Assembly (NCBI GenBank): GCA_015060445.1 | Contig: SUYL01000042.1 | Span: forward strand, 29,594-93,593 | Direction of reading: 5' to 3' | Length of the DNA stretch: 64,000 nucleotides | Source of the DNA: Bacteroidales bacterium | Lineage (GTDB): Bacteria; Bacteroidota; Bacteroidia; Bacteroidales; UBA932 | Shown here: in pieces, positions 9,176-18,002 of the stretch | How positions within the stretch are numbered: the first letter of the stretch is position 1 | Layout: every line of letters begins with the position of its first letter | Program-made: the position numbers and the translations under genes | The notes under the pieces: model-generated | What the model was told of the DNA's origin: nothing | The model's input: only the letters and a program-made list of their open reading frames with translations | Database searches by the model: none

Positions 9176-12136
9176 TTAATCAAGTTTAGTAATTTGAACT
9201 CCATTTTCTATTGTAAGCCAAGACCAGTCTTTTGTCCATGAACTATAACTCTGAGTCTTAACGCCTTTATCAAATGTTCCTCCTGAAATTTTGGCTTTCA
9301 TATTTGAAACATCAGTACTGAAATTCAAAAGACGCACATTTGCTGTAACACCTTCTGTTGTAGTAAATTCTCCACCGGTAATATTCAATACTCCATAACC
9401 TGCCTGATTGCTGCTCGGATTCTGGAAAGAAACCCTATTGATTATCTTTCCACCTGAAATAGTAACGGTTGTTGCCAATGTTGTGCTATTGCAGAACATG
9501 CGGATACAATCATAGTTGTCACTCTTTACAGTACCGCCTTCAATATTGGTAGTTGAGCCTTTATATACATCAATAGCATGAGGATAGCCATAATTCATAA
9601 CATTATCACTTGATGTATTCTCAATTGTACCGGATTTCAAAGTAAGAACACCTTCATTGCGAATGGTGTTGGATGCGTAATTATTATCCGCACTGTATTC
9701 TGTAATATCCTTGTAACTGATCTTTCCATTACCATTAGGGTCACTGTCTTTGATAACAAGTGTACCTTTATTTGCAATCATTGCGTAAGTGCCAGTCTGA
9801 GCTTTCTCCTGGCTGATGGTTTTACCGTTCAAATCCAAATTGAGAGTAACCCCTTCTGGAATTTCCAGAGTTTCTTCAAGTGTAACATCACCCTGTAATT
9901 CAACATCCATCTTCTCATTGCTGCCCATATAATACAGCGAGTAAAAACTATGGAAAACACCACCTGTAACAGTTATTTTTTCTCCTGCATCAGGAGAATC
10001 AGAATAACTGAACACGCTATATTCACCTTTGATTGTACCTCCAGATACTTTTACTGCGCCGCTCTTCATACCTCCTGTTACAGCGCCATTGAGTGCGACA
10101 TTACCATCCAAAATACCGCCTGTAATTTCAATGCTTACATTCTCACCGCTTTGGCCATTTGAATACACATAAATAGCCAAATTATATGTCTCTTCATTGG
10201 ATTTCAACTCACCACCGGCAATTTTCAAGTTCATCTCAGGAGCTGATGAGGCATCACTTCCTGGAAGTTGCATCTGAATGGCACGTGTACCTTCAATATA
10301 ACCATCATTGACAATCATATTATTTGCTCCTGAGCCAAAATTTGCCATACGTACAGCATGCCCGGTAACATTAAGTACTTTACCGCCATCCATGGTAAAC
10401 GAAGCTCCCGCTCCTGTATTTACCGCATATGAAGCATGAGACATTGCAGCTGTAGTATTCTCAACTATACCACTCTGAAGAAGCAATATTCCATTATTGA
10501 AAATAGTATAATTACCCTTGCCATAACTTGTGTCTGGAGTACCGGTATAAGAATAAGTTATTTTACCATTTGTGCCCGAATCCTTAATTGTCAAGGAACC
10601 ATTGTTGGTAATCATGGCATCTCCTGCAGTTGCAGAGGTATATGAAAGTGCATTCCCGTTCAAATCCAAAACTACTTCAACATCTGCTGGAATTTTTAGA
10701 GGTGATGTAAGTGCCAAATTTGACACCAGTTTCATTTCACCGCCTTTTGCAACAACCTTCCTCAACTCTCCCTCATCAGCGCTTATCACTGTTACATTAG
10801 TATTATTCCTAACCTCATCAGCAATTGTACCGCCGTTGTCAATAATTGTTACTGATGTTACATCTGTTGCATCGGTACCAAATTCTATCCCGTTCAATGT
10901 TGCTCCAGCATTTACTTTTATGTTACCTTTTTTGACAGTTACTTTTGTTGCAGTAATTCCACTGCCAAGGACCAATGTATGATCTGCAGTGGTTGCGGTT
11001 ATGTTCGCATATGTTGCATCACCGATCACCTCTACAGTTGACTTAGGTAGATTAACAACTAATGTCCTGGTTGTTAAACCATCAGCATTGTTAGCAGCAA
11101 TATTCACATTACCGGCTACTTCAGCACCGCTTGCTTGAGAAACAGATATATTTTCTGTTGTAGATGAAAATGTAATAGTTACCTCCTTATCTTCACTTGT
11201 GGCTGGAAGCTCAACTTCATTCAAAATATCATCAACTGCAATATTTACATCTTCTGTTCCGCTACCAGTAATAGCATTAGTCAATGCATCCTGAGTGCTT
11301 ACAGATTGTACAGCTACTGTTGTATAGTAATAATTGCTTCTTGCAGCGGTCAATGCTTTAGGGGCAACGAGAACAAGAGGTTCTACTGATGTTCCCTTTG
11401 CAGATACTTTAAGGTCTGCGTATGATCCAGGAAGGATTGGGAAATAAACAGTCTGGTTTTCACTGGTACCTGTAAAGGTTACAGTATTTGGATTGGTATT
11501 TTCATCTGTTAATGCAGCAACTGGCAAACCGTTATTGTCAAATGTAATTGTGTAGTTTCCCGACAATTTTGCTGTTGCTGATGAGAGTTCAACTGAGGTG
11601 TATCCGGTTGGGATATTGCTTGCAGTCACTTTTACCAATGCGGCAGCATTCTTGAACACAATTCTATCTCCATTTCCAACATATGCCATTGGAGTACCGG
11701 TCTTTATCATCTGCGCTGAGAAAACATATGAGGCATCCATTGTCAAGCCTGAGATTGTCTTTGTAGCCTCAACGTATGTTGCCTCCTGAGTATATGGATA
11801 TACCGCAGCAAGGAGGGTAGCACCGGTTACATCTGTATTATTATCAGCCTTAACAAAGATTCCTGTAGTTGTACCTGCACCATCATCACACACATATTTT
11901 ACATTCTTAACCTCATCGCCTATTTTATAAAATACAGAAATTGGGTCATAACTTTGCCATACCACATTCATAACATCGCCAGTTCCAGACTGCAACTGGG
12001 CTTTGGTATCACCTGCAACTTCTATGGTTGCCACTAATGTATCTGGGGAATTTAAAATTCCCACATTCTCCTCTTTTTCGCATCCTGCCAACACAAGAAG
12101 GAAAAGAGAAACTATTGCAAAAAATAATCTCTTCAT
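9176..12136 (-). CDS. Surface lipoprotein: fimbrillin-like domain plus beta-helix
   Basis: This 986-aa protein has a lipoprotein signal ending LAGC (Cys19). A T-K-A site at residues 44-46 resembles the processing site of fimbrillins. Residues about 30-290 look like an Mfa-like fimbrillin domain (VYPYT, an F-x-N-A-A-A-L-V-K-V strand, YFPILPGSY). From about 300 on the sequence is a parallel beta-helix of short repeats. It includes two long related modules: one with LDLNGNALS, NNGSLTIKDS and FNNGILLLQSG, the other with LDLNGKTIS, NKGTLVIKDS and RNEGVLTLKSG. That is an internal duplication. No catalytic residues were recognised, so an adhesin or tip role is more likely than an enzyme. A 38-aa peptide gene lies 47 bp upstream. 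Confidence 0.8.
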   Translation of the reverse strand: MKRLFFAIVSLFLLVLAGCEKEENVGILNSPDTLVATIEVAGDTKAQLQSGTGDVMNVVWQSYDPISVFYKIGDEVKNVKYVCDDGAGTTTGIFVKADNNTDVTGATLLAAVYPYTQEATYVEATKTISGLTMDASYVFSAQMIKTGTPMAYVGNGDRIVFKNAAALVKVTASNIPTGYTSVELSSATAKLSGNYTITFDNNGLPVAALTDENTNPNTVTFTGTSENQTVYFPILPGSYADLKVSAKGTSVEPLVLVAPKALTAARSNYYYTTVAVQSVSTQDALTNAITGSGTEDVNIAVDDILNEVELPATSEDKEVTITFSSTTENISVSQASGAEVAGNVNIAANNADGLTTRTLVVNLPKSTVEVIGDATYANITATTADHTLVLGSGITATKVTVKKGNIKVNAGATLNGIEFGTDATDVTSVTIIDNGGTIADEVRNNTNVTVISADEGELRKVVAKGGEMKLVSNLALTSPLKIPADVEVVLDLNGNALSYTSATAGDAMITNNGSLTIKDSGTNGKITYSYTGTPDTSYGKGNYTIFNNGILLLQSGIVENTTAAMSHASYAVNTGAGASFTMDGGKVLNVTGHAVRMANFGSGANNMIVNDGYIEGTRAIQMQLPGSDASSAPEMNLKIAGGELKSNEETYNLAIYVYSNGQSGENVSIEITGGILDGNVALNGAVTGGMKSGAVKVSGGTIKGEYSVFSYSDSPDAGEKITVTGGVFHSFYSLYYMGSNEKMDVELQGDVTLEETLEIPEGVTLNLDLNGKTISQEKAQTGTYAMIANKGTLVIKDSDPNGNGKISYKDITEYSADNNYASNTIRNEGVLTLKSGTIENTSSDNVMNYGYPHAIDVYKGSTTNIEGGTVKSDNYDCIRMFCNSTTLATTVTISGGKIINRVSFQNPSSNQAGYGVLNITGGEFTTTEGVTANVRLLNFSTDVSNMKAKISGGTFDKGVKTQSYSSWTKDWSWLTIENGVQITKLD

Positions 12137-12183
12137 AATTAAATAATTAAACGGTTAACACAAATGATTGTAAAGGAAGGCTG

Positions 12184-12300
12184 TTACCATTGGTTAGGGT
12201 TATACCCTTCTGTATCACCGCTGGTTGCAAATCCTTTTTCTACTTCAACCTCCATAAATTCAATTTGAGGAGATTCGTACTTCAAATCTTCTGTCTTCAT
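12184..12300 (-). CDS. 38-aa leader-like peptide upstream of beta-helix lipoprotein
   Basis: This short frame reads MKTEDLKYESPQIEFMEVEV, then EKGFATSGDTEGYNPNQW. It starts at the ATG at 12300 and stops with TAA at 12184-12186. It has the form Y-x-x-P-x-I-x-x-x-E-V-E followed by a Gly/Ser-rich tail, a pattern seen in many unnamed Bacteroidales micro-ORFs. It ends 47 bp before the lipoprotein start on the same strand, and a TAnnTTTGC promoter box lies about 45 bp upstream. It has no signal peptide or membrane segment. Function is unknown; a cotranscribed peptide or a translated leader are both possible. Confidence 0.6.
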   Translation of the reverse strand: MKTEDLKYESPQIEFMEVEVEKGFATSGDTEGYNPNQW

Positions 12301-12343
12301 AATTTTATAGTTTTTGTTTGTTTGGATGATTTTGCTTTGTGGG

Positions 12344-12351
12344 CAAAATTA
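12344..12351 (-). promoter_or_regulatory. Probable -7 box for the peptide-lipoprotein operon
   Basis: On the minus strand this reads TAATTTTG followed by C, matching TAnnTTTGC. No good TTTG partner is seen at the expected distance, so the call rests on the -7 box and its position 43 bp before the peptide ATG. Confidence 0.45.
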
Positions 12352-12415
12352 TCTCTTTATAGGGAGGAGGCCCCTATGGGTGTGTAGCCAATGTTTATAC
12401 ATGTAGCGGGATTGG

Positions 12416-12631
12416 CTACATGTCGCCGGCGTTGCGAAGTTGTTGTGAATAAACAGAAAAGAAGTCGTAATTGAGGATTTTGGAGATGCGTTCCAACTCG
12501 TGTGTGTCTATGGAGCGTTTGGAGAGTATTTTGTACACATTGGTCCTGTGGCAAGACAATTGCCCGGCAAACCATAATACACTCTTTCCCTGCAGTTGAA
12601 GTTGCTCCTTTATGAGTTTCCCAATGTGCAT
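12416..12631 (-). CDS. Small XRE-like helix-turn-helix protein
   Basis: The 71-aa protein begins MHIGKLIKEQLQLQGKSVLW and contains a helix-turn-helix (WFAGQLSCHRTNVYKILSKR, then ISKILNYDFFSVYSQQL). This layout is common in Bacteroidales short XRE-type regulators. I use the ATG at 12631, which has GGAAGAAA before it; an in-frame ATG at 12661 adds ten residues. It has no visible sensor domain. It stands alone, with a structured 86-base element and a perfect palindrome upstream (12691-12813). These are candidates for its own operator or leader RNA. DNA binding is inferred from the fold only. Confidence 0.78.
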   Translation of the reverse strand: MHIGKLIKEQLQLQGKSVLWFAGQLSCHRTNVYKILSKRSIDTHELERISKILNYDFFSVYSQQLRNAGDM

Positions 12632-12690
12632 TTTCTTCCAATGCACCGGAAGATTCCCCATCCGGCATTTATTCAGTTATAAACAAAAAA

Positions 12691-12776
12691 GACGTGGGAA
12701 TCTGTTTTGCTTATTCTGTAACCCGGGCTCTAGCATTGCCCCTTAGAAAGAATAAGCAACGCCAGTCAGCCCACGC
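12691..12776. ncRNA. Candidate structured RNA with three nested stems
   Basis: There are three coaxial inverted repeats: CGTGGG (12693-12698) with CCCACG (12770-12775), TTGCTTATTCT (12707-12717) with AGAATAAGCAA (12749-12759), and GGGC (12725-12728) with GCCC (12738-12741). All are perfect and properly nested, 21 bp in total within 83 bases. There is no T run after it and no ORF across it. It sits about 60 bases upstream of the small HTH gene. It could be a leader element, a small RNA or an operator cruciform. Strand is undetermined because the symmetry is nearly complete. Confidence 0.45.
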
Positions 12777-12797
12777 CTGAGTGATATATAAACACAC

Positions 12798-12813
12798 CAC
12801 AAAGAACTTTGTG
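12798..12813. promoter_or_regulatory. Perfect palindrome, possible operator
   Basis: CACAAAG-AA-CTTTGTG forms a 7-bp perfect inverted repeat with a 2-base centre, typical of a homodimer binding site. It contains both CAAAG and CTTTG. The remainder of 12814-13067 shows no gene or other structure that I could support. Confidence 0.4.
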
Positions 12814-13067
12814 CAAATCTGCAGAACTGCCATTAATGCACAATATTCCCTATGAGTGACAATAAATCACACAACGCAGACGCTTTTATTGCAGTCATCT
12901 CTTTCTAAGTTGAATTTGCTAGATTCGGATTACAGAGACTAACGCAAAAAACGTCTTCAAAAAAAATATTTGCTCCCGCCACCCTTTTAAGGGCCAACTG
13001 GAGTTCAACAAATTTAATCAGTATTTATGAGATTGCAAAATTTTCGCCTGATTTACAGGAGAAATGG

Positions 13068-13958
13068 TCATTTGAAATACTTCTCAATCTGGGAGAGTGG
13101 AAGGTCTTTAACGAGGATCCGTTTTTTTGAATCCAGGAGGTAGAATACCGGAAGGTTCCTCAGGTCATAGATGTTTTCAGAGATGAGTTTCATTCCGTTG
13201 TCACATCCGTTTGTCCAGCCCTGGGGTGTCTCTTTTATGAATTCACGCCATACAGGGGAATCGTCCTGTGTGTATATTGCAAGGAGTGTGAGTGCGCCGG
13301 TTTCCAATGCCCTGTTTATTGCAGTTGAGGTTTTCAGGGCCTCTATTATTCCCTGACATGAGCGACAGTTGGGGTTGTAGAAGAAGAGAAGGGTGTATGG
13401 AGATTCCACCCCGTGCATGCGGACCCCGGTATTGTCGGGAAGAAAATATGTAAAATCTGCTGCCACGCTCCCCTCCGGGTTAAGGGAGAGGAGATGGGCA
13501 TCCTGCATTGCATTGTAACGGGTTATCTCATCCAGTGCATTCTCCTTAAGGTACTCTGCTGCGCAAATGTAGAGATCATGGTTGCGCAGGGGGGAGTCAT
13601 AGTTTACAAGGTATTTGCGGAGCAATCCGGCCATATGGTTCTGCATTGCGGCGTTGGCAGATGCCTTTGCAAGGAAATCCTCAAGATACGGGGCACTTTT
13701 TGCCAGAGGGAGGCGGGAGAGGAGGTCTGCGTAATTTACAAGCGCCATTTCACATGCACGCTCAGGAATTTCCAGGAACAGGGTGTCCGAGAAATTGAAG
13801 TTGGCCCAATAGTTCCCCACCACATAGTTGAACCTCCCCTCTACTGTCCTTATTGTGTCGGGGACAGAAGGGAGCCTGAACTGCTGCTGGCCGCCATTTT
13901 GGGAGTAGCAGGTTGACCAGGCTGTAAGGAGCAATATTGCAAATATGAGCCGTTTCAT
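13068..13958 (-). CDS. DUF5106 thioredoxin-fold secreted protein
   Basis: The 296-aa protein has a signal peptide (MKRLIFAILLLTAWSTCYSQ) and an all-helical DUF5106 N-terminal region (about 25-160). A C-terminal thioredoxin-like domain carries the redox motif CRSC in LLFFYNPNCRSCQGI and a cis-Pro region at LRNLPVFYLLDS. It probably acts on disulfides or thiol intermediates in the periplasm. Related Bacteroidota proteins (ResA/TlpA-like) differ by lacking DUF5106. It lies just after the fimbrial operon, but a terminator separates them, and it has its own -7 box. Confidence 0.85.
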   Translation of the reverse strand: MKRLIFAILLLTAWSTCYSQNGGQQQFRLPSVPDTIRTVEGRFNYVVGNYWANFNFSDTLFLEIPERACEMALVNYADLLSRLPLAKSAPYLEDFLAKASANAAMQNHMAGLLRKYLVNYDSPLRNHDLYICAAEYLKENALDEITRYNAMQDAHLLSLNPEGSVAADFTYFLPDNTGVRMHGVESPYTLLFFYNPNCRSCQGIIEALKTSTAINRALETGALTLLAIYTQDDSPVWREFIKETPQGWTNGCDNGMKLISENIYDLRNLPVFYLLDSKKRILVKDLPLSQIEKYFK

Positions 13959-13972
13959 ACCTTATATCTTTG

Positions 13973-13980
13973 CAAATTTA
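13973..13980 (-). promoter_or_regulatory. -7 box for the DUF5106 gene
   Basis: On the minus strand this reads TAAATTTG followed by C (TAnnTTTGC). It lies 14 bases before the start codon, so the leader would be under 10 bases. No TTTG is found at the usual distance, because the fimbrial terminator occupies that region. Confidence 0.45.
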
Positions 13981-13992
13981 AACAATTGCCGG

Positions 13993-14028
13993 CAAAAAAT
14001 AAAGCTGCCATCTTCCGACAGCAGCTTT
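13993..14028 (-). terminator. Intrinsic terminator of the fimbrial operon
   Basis: AAAGCTGC (14001-14008) and GCAGCTTT (14021-14028) form a perfect 8-bp stem with a 12-base loop. On the minus strand it is followed by ATTTTTTG. It lies about 80 bp after the DUF4906 stop codon. Confidence 0.8.
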
Positions 14029-14108
14029 CGCATGAAAACCTAATGTAAAATTATCTCCCGATAATTTGCGTCTAACCTATAAAAGTATTCTATTTTCTCT
14101 ATTGAGTC

Positions 14109-16880
14109 CTAGTTGTCCTTTACACAGCGCAAGTAATAGTTGCTGTGGTTTACTGTATTGTTGTTTATATTGTTTATGTCTGTTACAAGCACACACATGA
14201 ACGGGTTGTAGTTGTGTATTGCATAACCTCCAACTGTGTATCCAAGAGGATGATATGGATAACCGGTCTGGTTTGGTGCAAATGATGAGCGGGTCATTGA
14301 GAGTACCTCATCATTGTGGTAGTCTGTGTCATTCACCTTTGAGAGCATAAGGATCAACTCTTTCTGTGAAGGGATTCTGTAACCATCAGGACAACCGTAA
14401 TCTCCATCCTTGCCGCTGTTTATGATATTAGTCCAAGTGTACTGGCCGTTCCTCAAGTCTGAAGGTCTGGTAAGTTCATCATTAATTGTAAATGATGCAT
14501 ACGGCTTGTTCTGCTCCTCACGCTCTGTATGTCTGGTAAGCATCTCTGTCCTGTAACTGCGCAATGCATTTGAATTGAGGCCGCTGAGTTCCACTACATA
14601 TTTGCCACCCTCCTGTTTTACTGTTGCATAGTCAACCTGAAGCACATCATTCTGCGATGCTATATATTTGCTCTGGTCTGCAGGAGACTCCACGTTAAGG
14701 TTCCTCAAACAGCGTACAGCATGTTTTCTGTTGTTGCTGAAACGCCCTCCGTGCTCATGGTATGGAGATACTGCTGCACCCTCCTCTGCCCAGAATATCT
14801 GTCCTTTTGAGTTGCTGAAGTAGTGGGTTACCACTGGGGTTGTAGGGTAAGTGTAAAGGTGTGCATTCTGGTTTATACCTGCATTTCCAATCCACAGGTC
14901 CTGATACTGGTTTACAGATGCCAAGTACCATTTCATCTCGTTTACATCAAACTCACCGTCACCGTCAGCATCCCTGTTTCTGCTCATACATGCAAGGTAT
15001 GCCTTCCTGTACTCACCTGCGGTTGTCTGAGGATCCCAGTCCCAGTTCCAGGTTGTAATGTCACTCCAGTCTGCCCTCTGGTTGCCGTTATTGTAAACCT
15101 CGGCAATCATGTTCCTTCTGCCGTCATTATTGAATGAAGCAAAATTGGCTGTTGAGTTGCTCCTGTCTGTATTGTCTGAATTTATACCGTAGTTGGGCTG
15201 GATGTTATCAGTCTCATTGAACCACTCTGTTCCCCACGCACTTGCCAAAGAGCCGTCGGTCTTGAAGATGGTCTGGATAGATTTCTGGCGGATAATGTAT
15301 GTTCCCTCAGTAAGGCTGCTGCCGTTTCCTGCCTTGGTGTCGCAAAGGATGAGCATCTCTCGGTTATCTGTATTCACCCATTTGTGCCACTCAGTTGCCT
15401 TATCCTCATAGTAGTACTCATTTACATAACAACTTACCACTATCTGGTCATTGTTGTCAAACAGGTCCAAAGTTTCTGCATTCTGCAAATTCTCCATCAG
15501 TTCCCCCACAGACAACAGGCTGCTGCTGTTGTCACCTGGGTAAGCAACTGTCTGCTGTGAATATACCCCCTGACGTTTTCCGTTTATCACAAACTTAACC
15601 CAATCTGAATCCACACCTGTCTGGTAACCGTTTGTATAAGGAGATTTCACTTTATAAGTAATCTCGCTCTTGCTCTCAAGATCTGCCTTGTTGAAAGTAA
15701 GGATACCGCTTGCATAGTGTGCGTCAAGATCAATCACCTTACCACCGTTCAGGTAAATTACATCACCATCCTCAACACTGCTTTTCTCCTCATCAGAAAC
15801 AACCTCCAGAACTATATCATCAACACCGTTTACAGTAATTGAGTAGATGTATTTTGTATTGCGCCTCACGTTATAGTCGTTCAAATTTCCGTTTACATAT
15901 CCAAGAGGAATGTAATATGTAACCTGTGCCTCTGCATTCTCCTTGCCTGTATAATTATCCTTGTCAAAATCTTTGTAGTGGTCTGCCTTGCCAGAGTAGG
16001 TACCCTTTATAACCACGTAAGCAGAAGAGGCATTTGCCATATCCATACGGTCTCTGTATGCTGCAACATTTGCAGAAGGCTGTTTCCTGTTCTCCATAGG
16101 ATAGAAGAAGATGCTGTCCTTGAAACTGTCGTATGTAAGCATCTCGGTATTGAAGTAGGTACCGTTTGCAACATCAGAAGCCTGCTCAAACAAGTTTGAA
16201 CTCTTAGGGAGATTGCATACCTGGAAATGGGTTGGGGTAAAATCTACACCTTCGCCGCCCTTAATGCTGAACACCACTGTAGCCTGTACCCTTACCAACT
16301 CTATCACTCCCTGAAGGGTGCCGCCGGTTCTTGGGATGTTAACTGAACCATCACCTGCATCATTTGAAGCAGCAACATATTTTCCGCTCATAAGGAACCT
16401 TCCCTCAGTAATTCCCTCAAACTCCTGGCACATGTCAACAGTTGCCTTAAGGAAACTCTCCCTCCCCTTTCTTGCCTGAGCCTTCAGAATCTCTGTAAGA
16501 TCTGTATTGTTGTCATTGAACAATGAAGAATTGGTATTTGCTACTGCGTAGATATATTTCTTTCCGCTCTCAATGCTTGCAATGTCAACTTTGTCTGTTC
16601 CCTGGTTATGGTTGTACATCTGCTCATGCTCCAGATGGAACGAGCCGTCTGCGTTGAACACAACTACAAGCAGGTTGGAAACATACTCAAGATAATCCTC
16701 ATAACTCTCACCGGCCTTTGTCTGTACAAGATCCATCCCAGGGATACCCAGTTTCAATGATATGCTTGTCTCAACTCCCGGCTCATACCGGTTCTCCCTA
16801 TTCACCTCCATATCCTCTCCGGTACACGAAAGCAAAAAGGTTCCGGCCAACAATACCAATATATATCTTAACTCTCTCAT
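14109..16880 (-). CDS. DUF4906 fimbrial lipoprotein, probable tip or accessory subunit
   Basis: The 923-aa protein has a lipoprotein signal ending LLSC (Cys19). A T-K-A site lies at residues 54-56, and an Mfa-like beta-sandwich N-terminal half follows (LLVVVFNADGSF, KKYIYAVANT). The C-terminal half is typical of DUF4906: MSRNRDADGDGEFDVNEMKWYLASVNQYQDLWIG, then HAVRCLRNL and a C-terminal YYLRCVKD. The last part resembles the fimbrial tip proteins of large Bacteroidales fimbriae. It is the last gene of the mfa1-mfa2-Mfa-like operon, 47 bp after the previous gene and just before a terminator. A tip-adhesin role is inferred from size and position. Confidence 0.82.
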   Translation of the reverse strand: MRELRYILVLLAGTFLLSCTGEDMEVNRENRYEPGVETSISLKLGIPGMDLVQTKAGESYEDYLEYVSNLLVVVFNADGSFHLEHEQMYNHNQGTDKVDIASIESGKKYIYAVANTNSSLFNDNNTDLTEILKAQARKGRESFLKATVDMCQEFEGITEGRFLMSGKYVAASNDAGDGSVNIPRTGGTLQGVIELVRVQATVVFSIKGGEGVDFTPTHFQVCNLPKSSNLFEQASDVANGTYFNTEMLTYDSFKDSIFFYPMENRKQPSANVAAYRDRMDMANASSAYVVIKGTYSGKADHYKDFDKDNYTGKENAEAQVTYYIPLGYVNGNLNDYNVRRNTKYIYSITVNGVDDIVLEVVSDEEKSSVEDGDVIYLNGGKVIDLDAHYASGILTFNKADLESKSEITYKVKSPYTNGYQTGVDSDWVKFVINGKRQGVYSQQTVAYPGDNSSSLLSVGELMENLQNAETLDLFDNNDQIVVSCYVNEYYYEDKATEWHKWVNTDNREMLILCDTKAGNGSSLTEGTYIIRQKSIQTIFKTDGSLASAWGTEWFNETDNIQPNYGINSDNTDRSNSTANFASFNNDGRRNMIAEVYNNGNQRADWSDITTWNWDWDPQTTAGEYRKAYLACMSRNRDADGDGEFDVNEMKWYLASVNQYQDLWIGNAGINQNAHLYTYPTTPVVTHYFSNSKGQIFWAEEGAAVSPYHEHGGRFSNNRKHAVRCLRNLNVESPADQSKYIASQNDVLQVDYATVKQEGGKYVVELSGLNSNALRSYRTEMLTRHTEREEQNKPYASFTINDELTRPSDLRNGQYTWTNIINSGKDGDYGCPDGYRIPSQKELILMLSKVNDTDYHNDEVLSMTRSSFAPNQTGYPYHPLGYTVGGYAIHNYNPFMCVLVTDINNINNNTVNHSNYYLRCVKDN

Positions 16881-16927
16881 ATTATCGAATAATTTTATCA
16901 GGTTTCATTTATGTTTCATGCGTCTGG

Positions 16928-17983
16928 CTAATTAAAGCCCAAGTTTATTCTGTGTATGTCGTAATAGTCAACTACATCGTAAATGAGGGAAACATTTGTT
17001 TCAACTCCGCTCACTTTTGAAATATTGAAGATATACGAGTGGTTTCTTGTTACATCAAACGGCACACCGTTTTCATCTTTAAAGTTTATAACACCAATTC
17101 CTGCTGCACCGTCATAAGTATAGTGTACCTCAACTGTTATTGGAGAGAGCCCCTCCGCACTGTTGTCCTGCTCAACCACATAAATTGCATCTGAGAACGC
17201 TGTTGTTACATTCAGGTTGCTGTACTGGGCGTCTGAAGTCCTGTTTGCTGCACCTGCAGGAATATATGGAGCCTCGTACTGTACTGCTATGTCACTGCTC
17301 AACGGCGACTGCGACACGCAAAATCCTTTATCCAAAGAATTCTTTACAACTACCTTGTTTATTACAAAACCCTCTATCCCCTTCTTCTCATTCACCCAAA
17401 TGTTAATCTTTGCAAGGGCCTTGTACATGTTGCATGAAAGGGTAACATTTCCATCTACAGGAGCACCAATTTCAACCTCTCCCCACATAGGAATGCTTCT
17501 TCCCGACAAATCCCAGTTACCTGTGCTGTACGCAAAAACTGCACTGTCATAAATGTTCTGAATATTCTGCCCCTTGAAACTGTTGAGCCAGGTAGAGACA
17601 TCTGCTGAGCCGCTCATCTGCTGCTGGTTTATATTGGCCATAAGGACAAGTCTTGAACCTGCTGCCGGTCTTGTAATGGTACCTTTGTATAAGGTCTTCT
17701 CTGTATTCTGCACCAACAGTTCATCTACAAGGTACTGGAACCTGCCGTTCCTGTCAACCAACAATATATACAGGTCATTTATATTATTCTGGCCTCCGGT
17801 GGTATAATCCAAAGTTTCATTGCTGTTGTCAACATCCTTTGTATATGCCGTTCCCGACACCTGCAATGAAAGCCTTACATCAATCATACCGTCCACACCC
17901 CCCACTGCATCATCTTTGGAACAGGACACGAGGATCATACAGCCAACCACCATCATCAATATGTATGATAACAATCTTTTCAT
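16928..17983 (-). CDS. Mfa-like fimbrillin-family lipoprotein
   Basis: The 351-aa protein has a lipoprotein signal ending LVSC (Cys21) and a T-K-D site at residues 48-50. Fimbrillin-type strands follow (INDLYILLVDRNGRF, SRLVLMANI, NVTLSCNMYKALAKINIWV, RNHSYIFNISKV). It resembles the PF13149 or FimB/Mfa2-like families, minor pilins that extend or cap a fimbria. It is encoded third in the fimbrial operon, 19 bp after mfa2 and 47 bp before the DUF4906 gene. Its exact place in the fimbria cannot be told from sequence. Confidence 0.8.
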   Translation of the reverse strand: MKRLLSYILMMVVGCMILVSCSKDDAVGGVDGMIDVRLSLQVSGTAYTKDVDNSNETLDYTTGGQNNINDLYILLVDRNGRFQYLVDELLVQNTEKTLYKGTITRPAAGSRLVLMANINQQQMSGSADVSTWLNSFKGQNIQNIYDSAVFAYSTGNWDLSGRSIPMWGEVEIGAPVDGNVTLSCNMYKALAKINIWVNEKKGIEGFVINKVVVKNSLDKGFCVSQSPLSSDIAVQYEAPYIPAGAANRTSDAQYSNLNVTTAFSDAIYVVEQDNSAEGLSPITVEVHYTYDGAAGIGVINFKDENGVPFDVTRNHSYIFNISKVSGVETNVSLIYDVVDYYDIHRINLGFN

Positions 17984-18002
17984 AATTCTGCTGTATTTCC
18001 CG

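Noticed and set aside
9176-12136. Polysaccharide lyase or pectate lyase call for the beta-helix protein
   Set aside because: The fold pattern fits, but no conserved Asp/Arg/Lys catalytic set was seen and the N-terminal half is fimbrillin-like.
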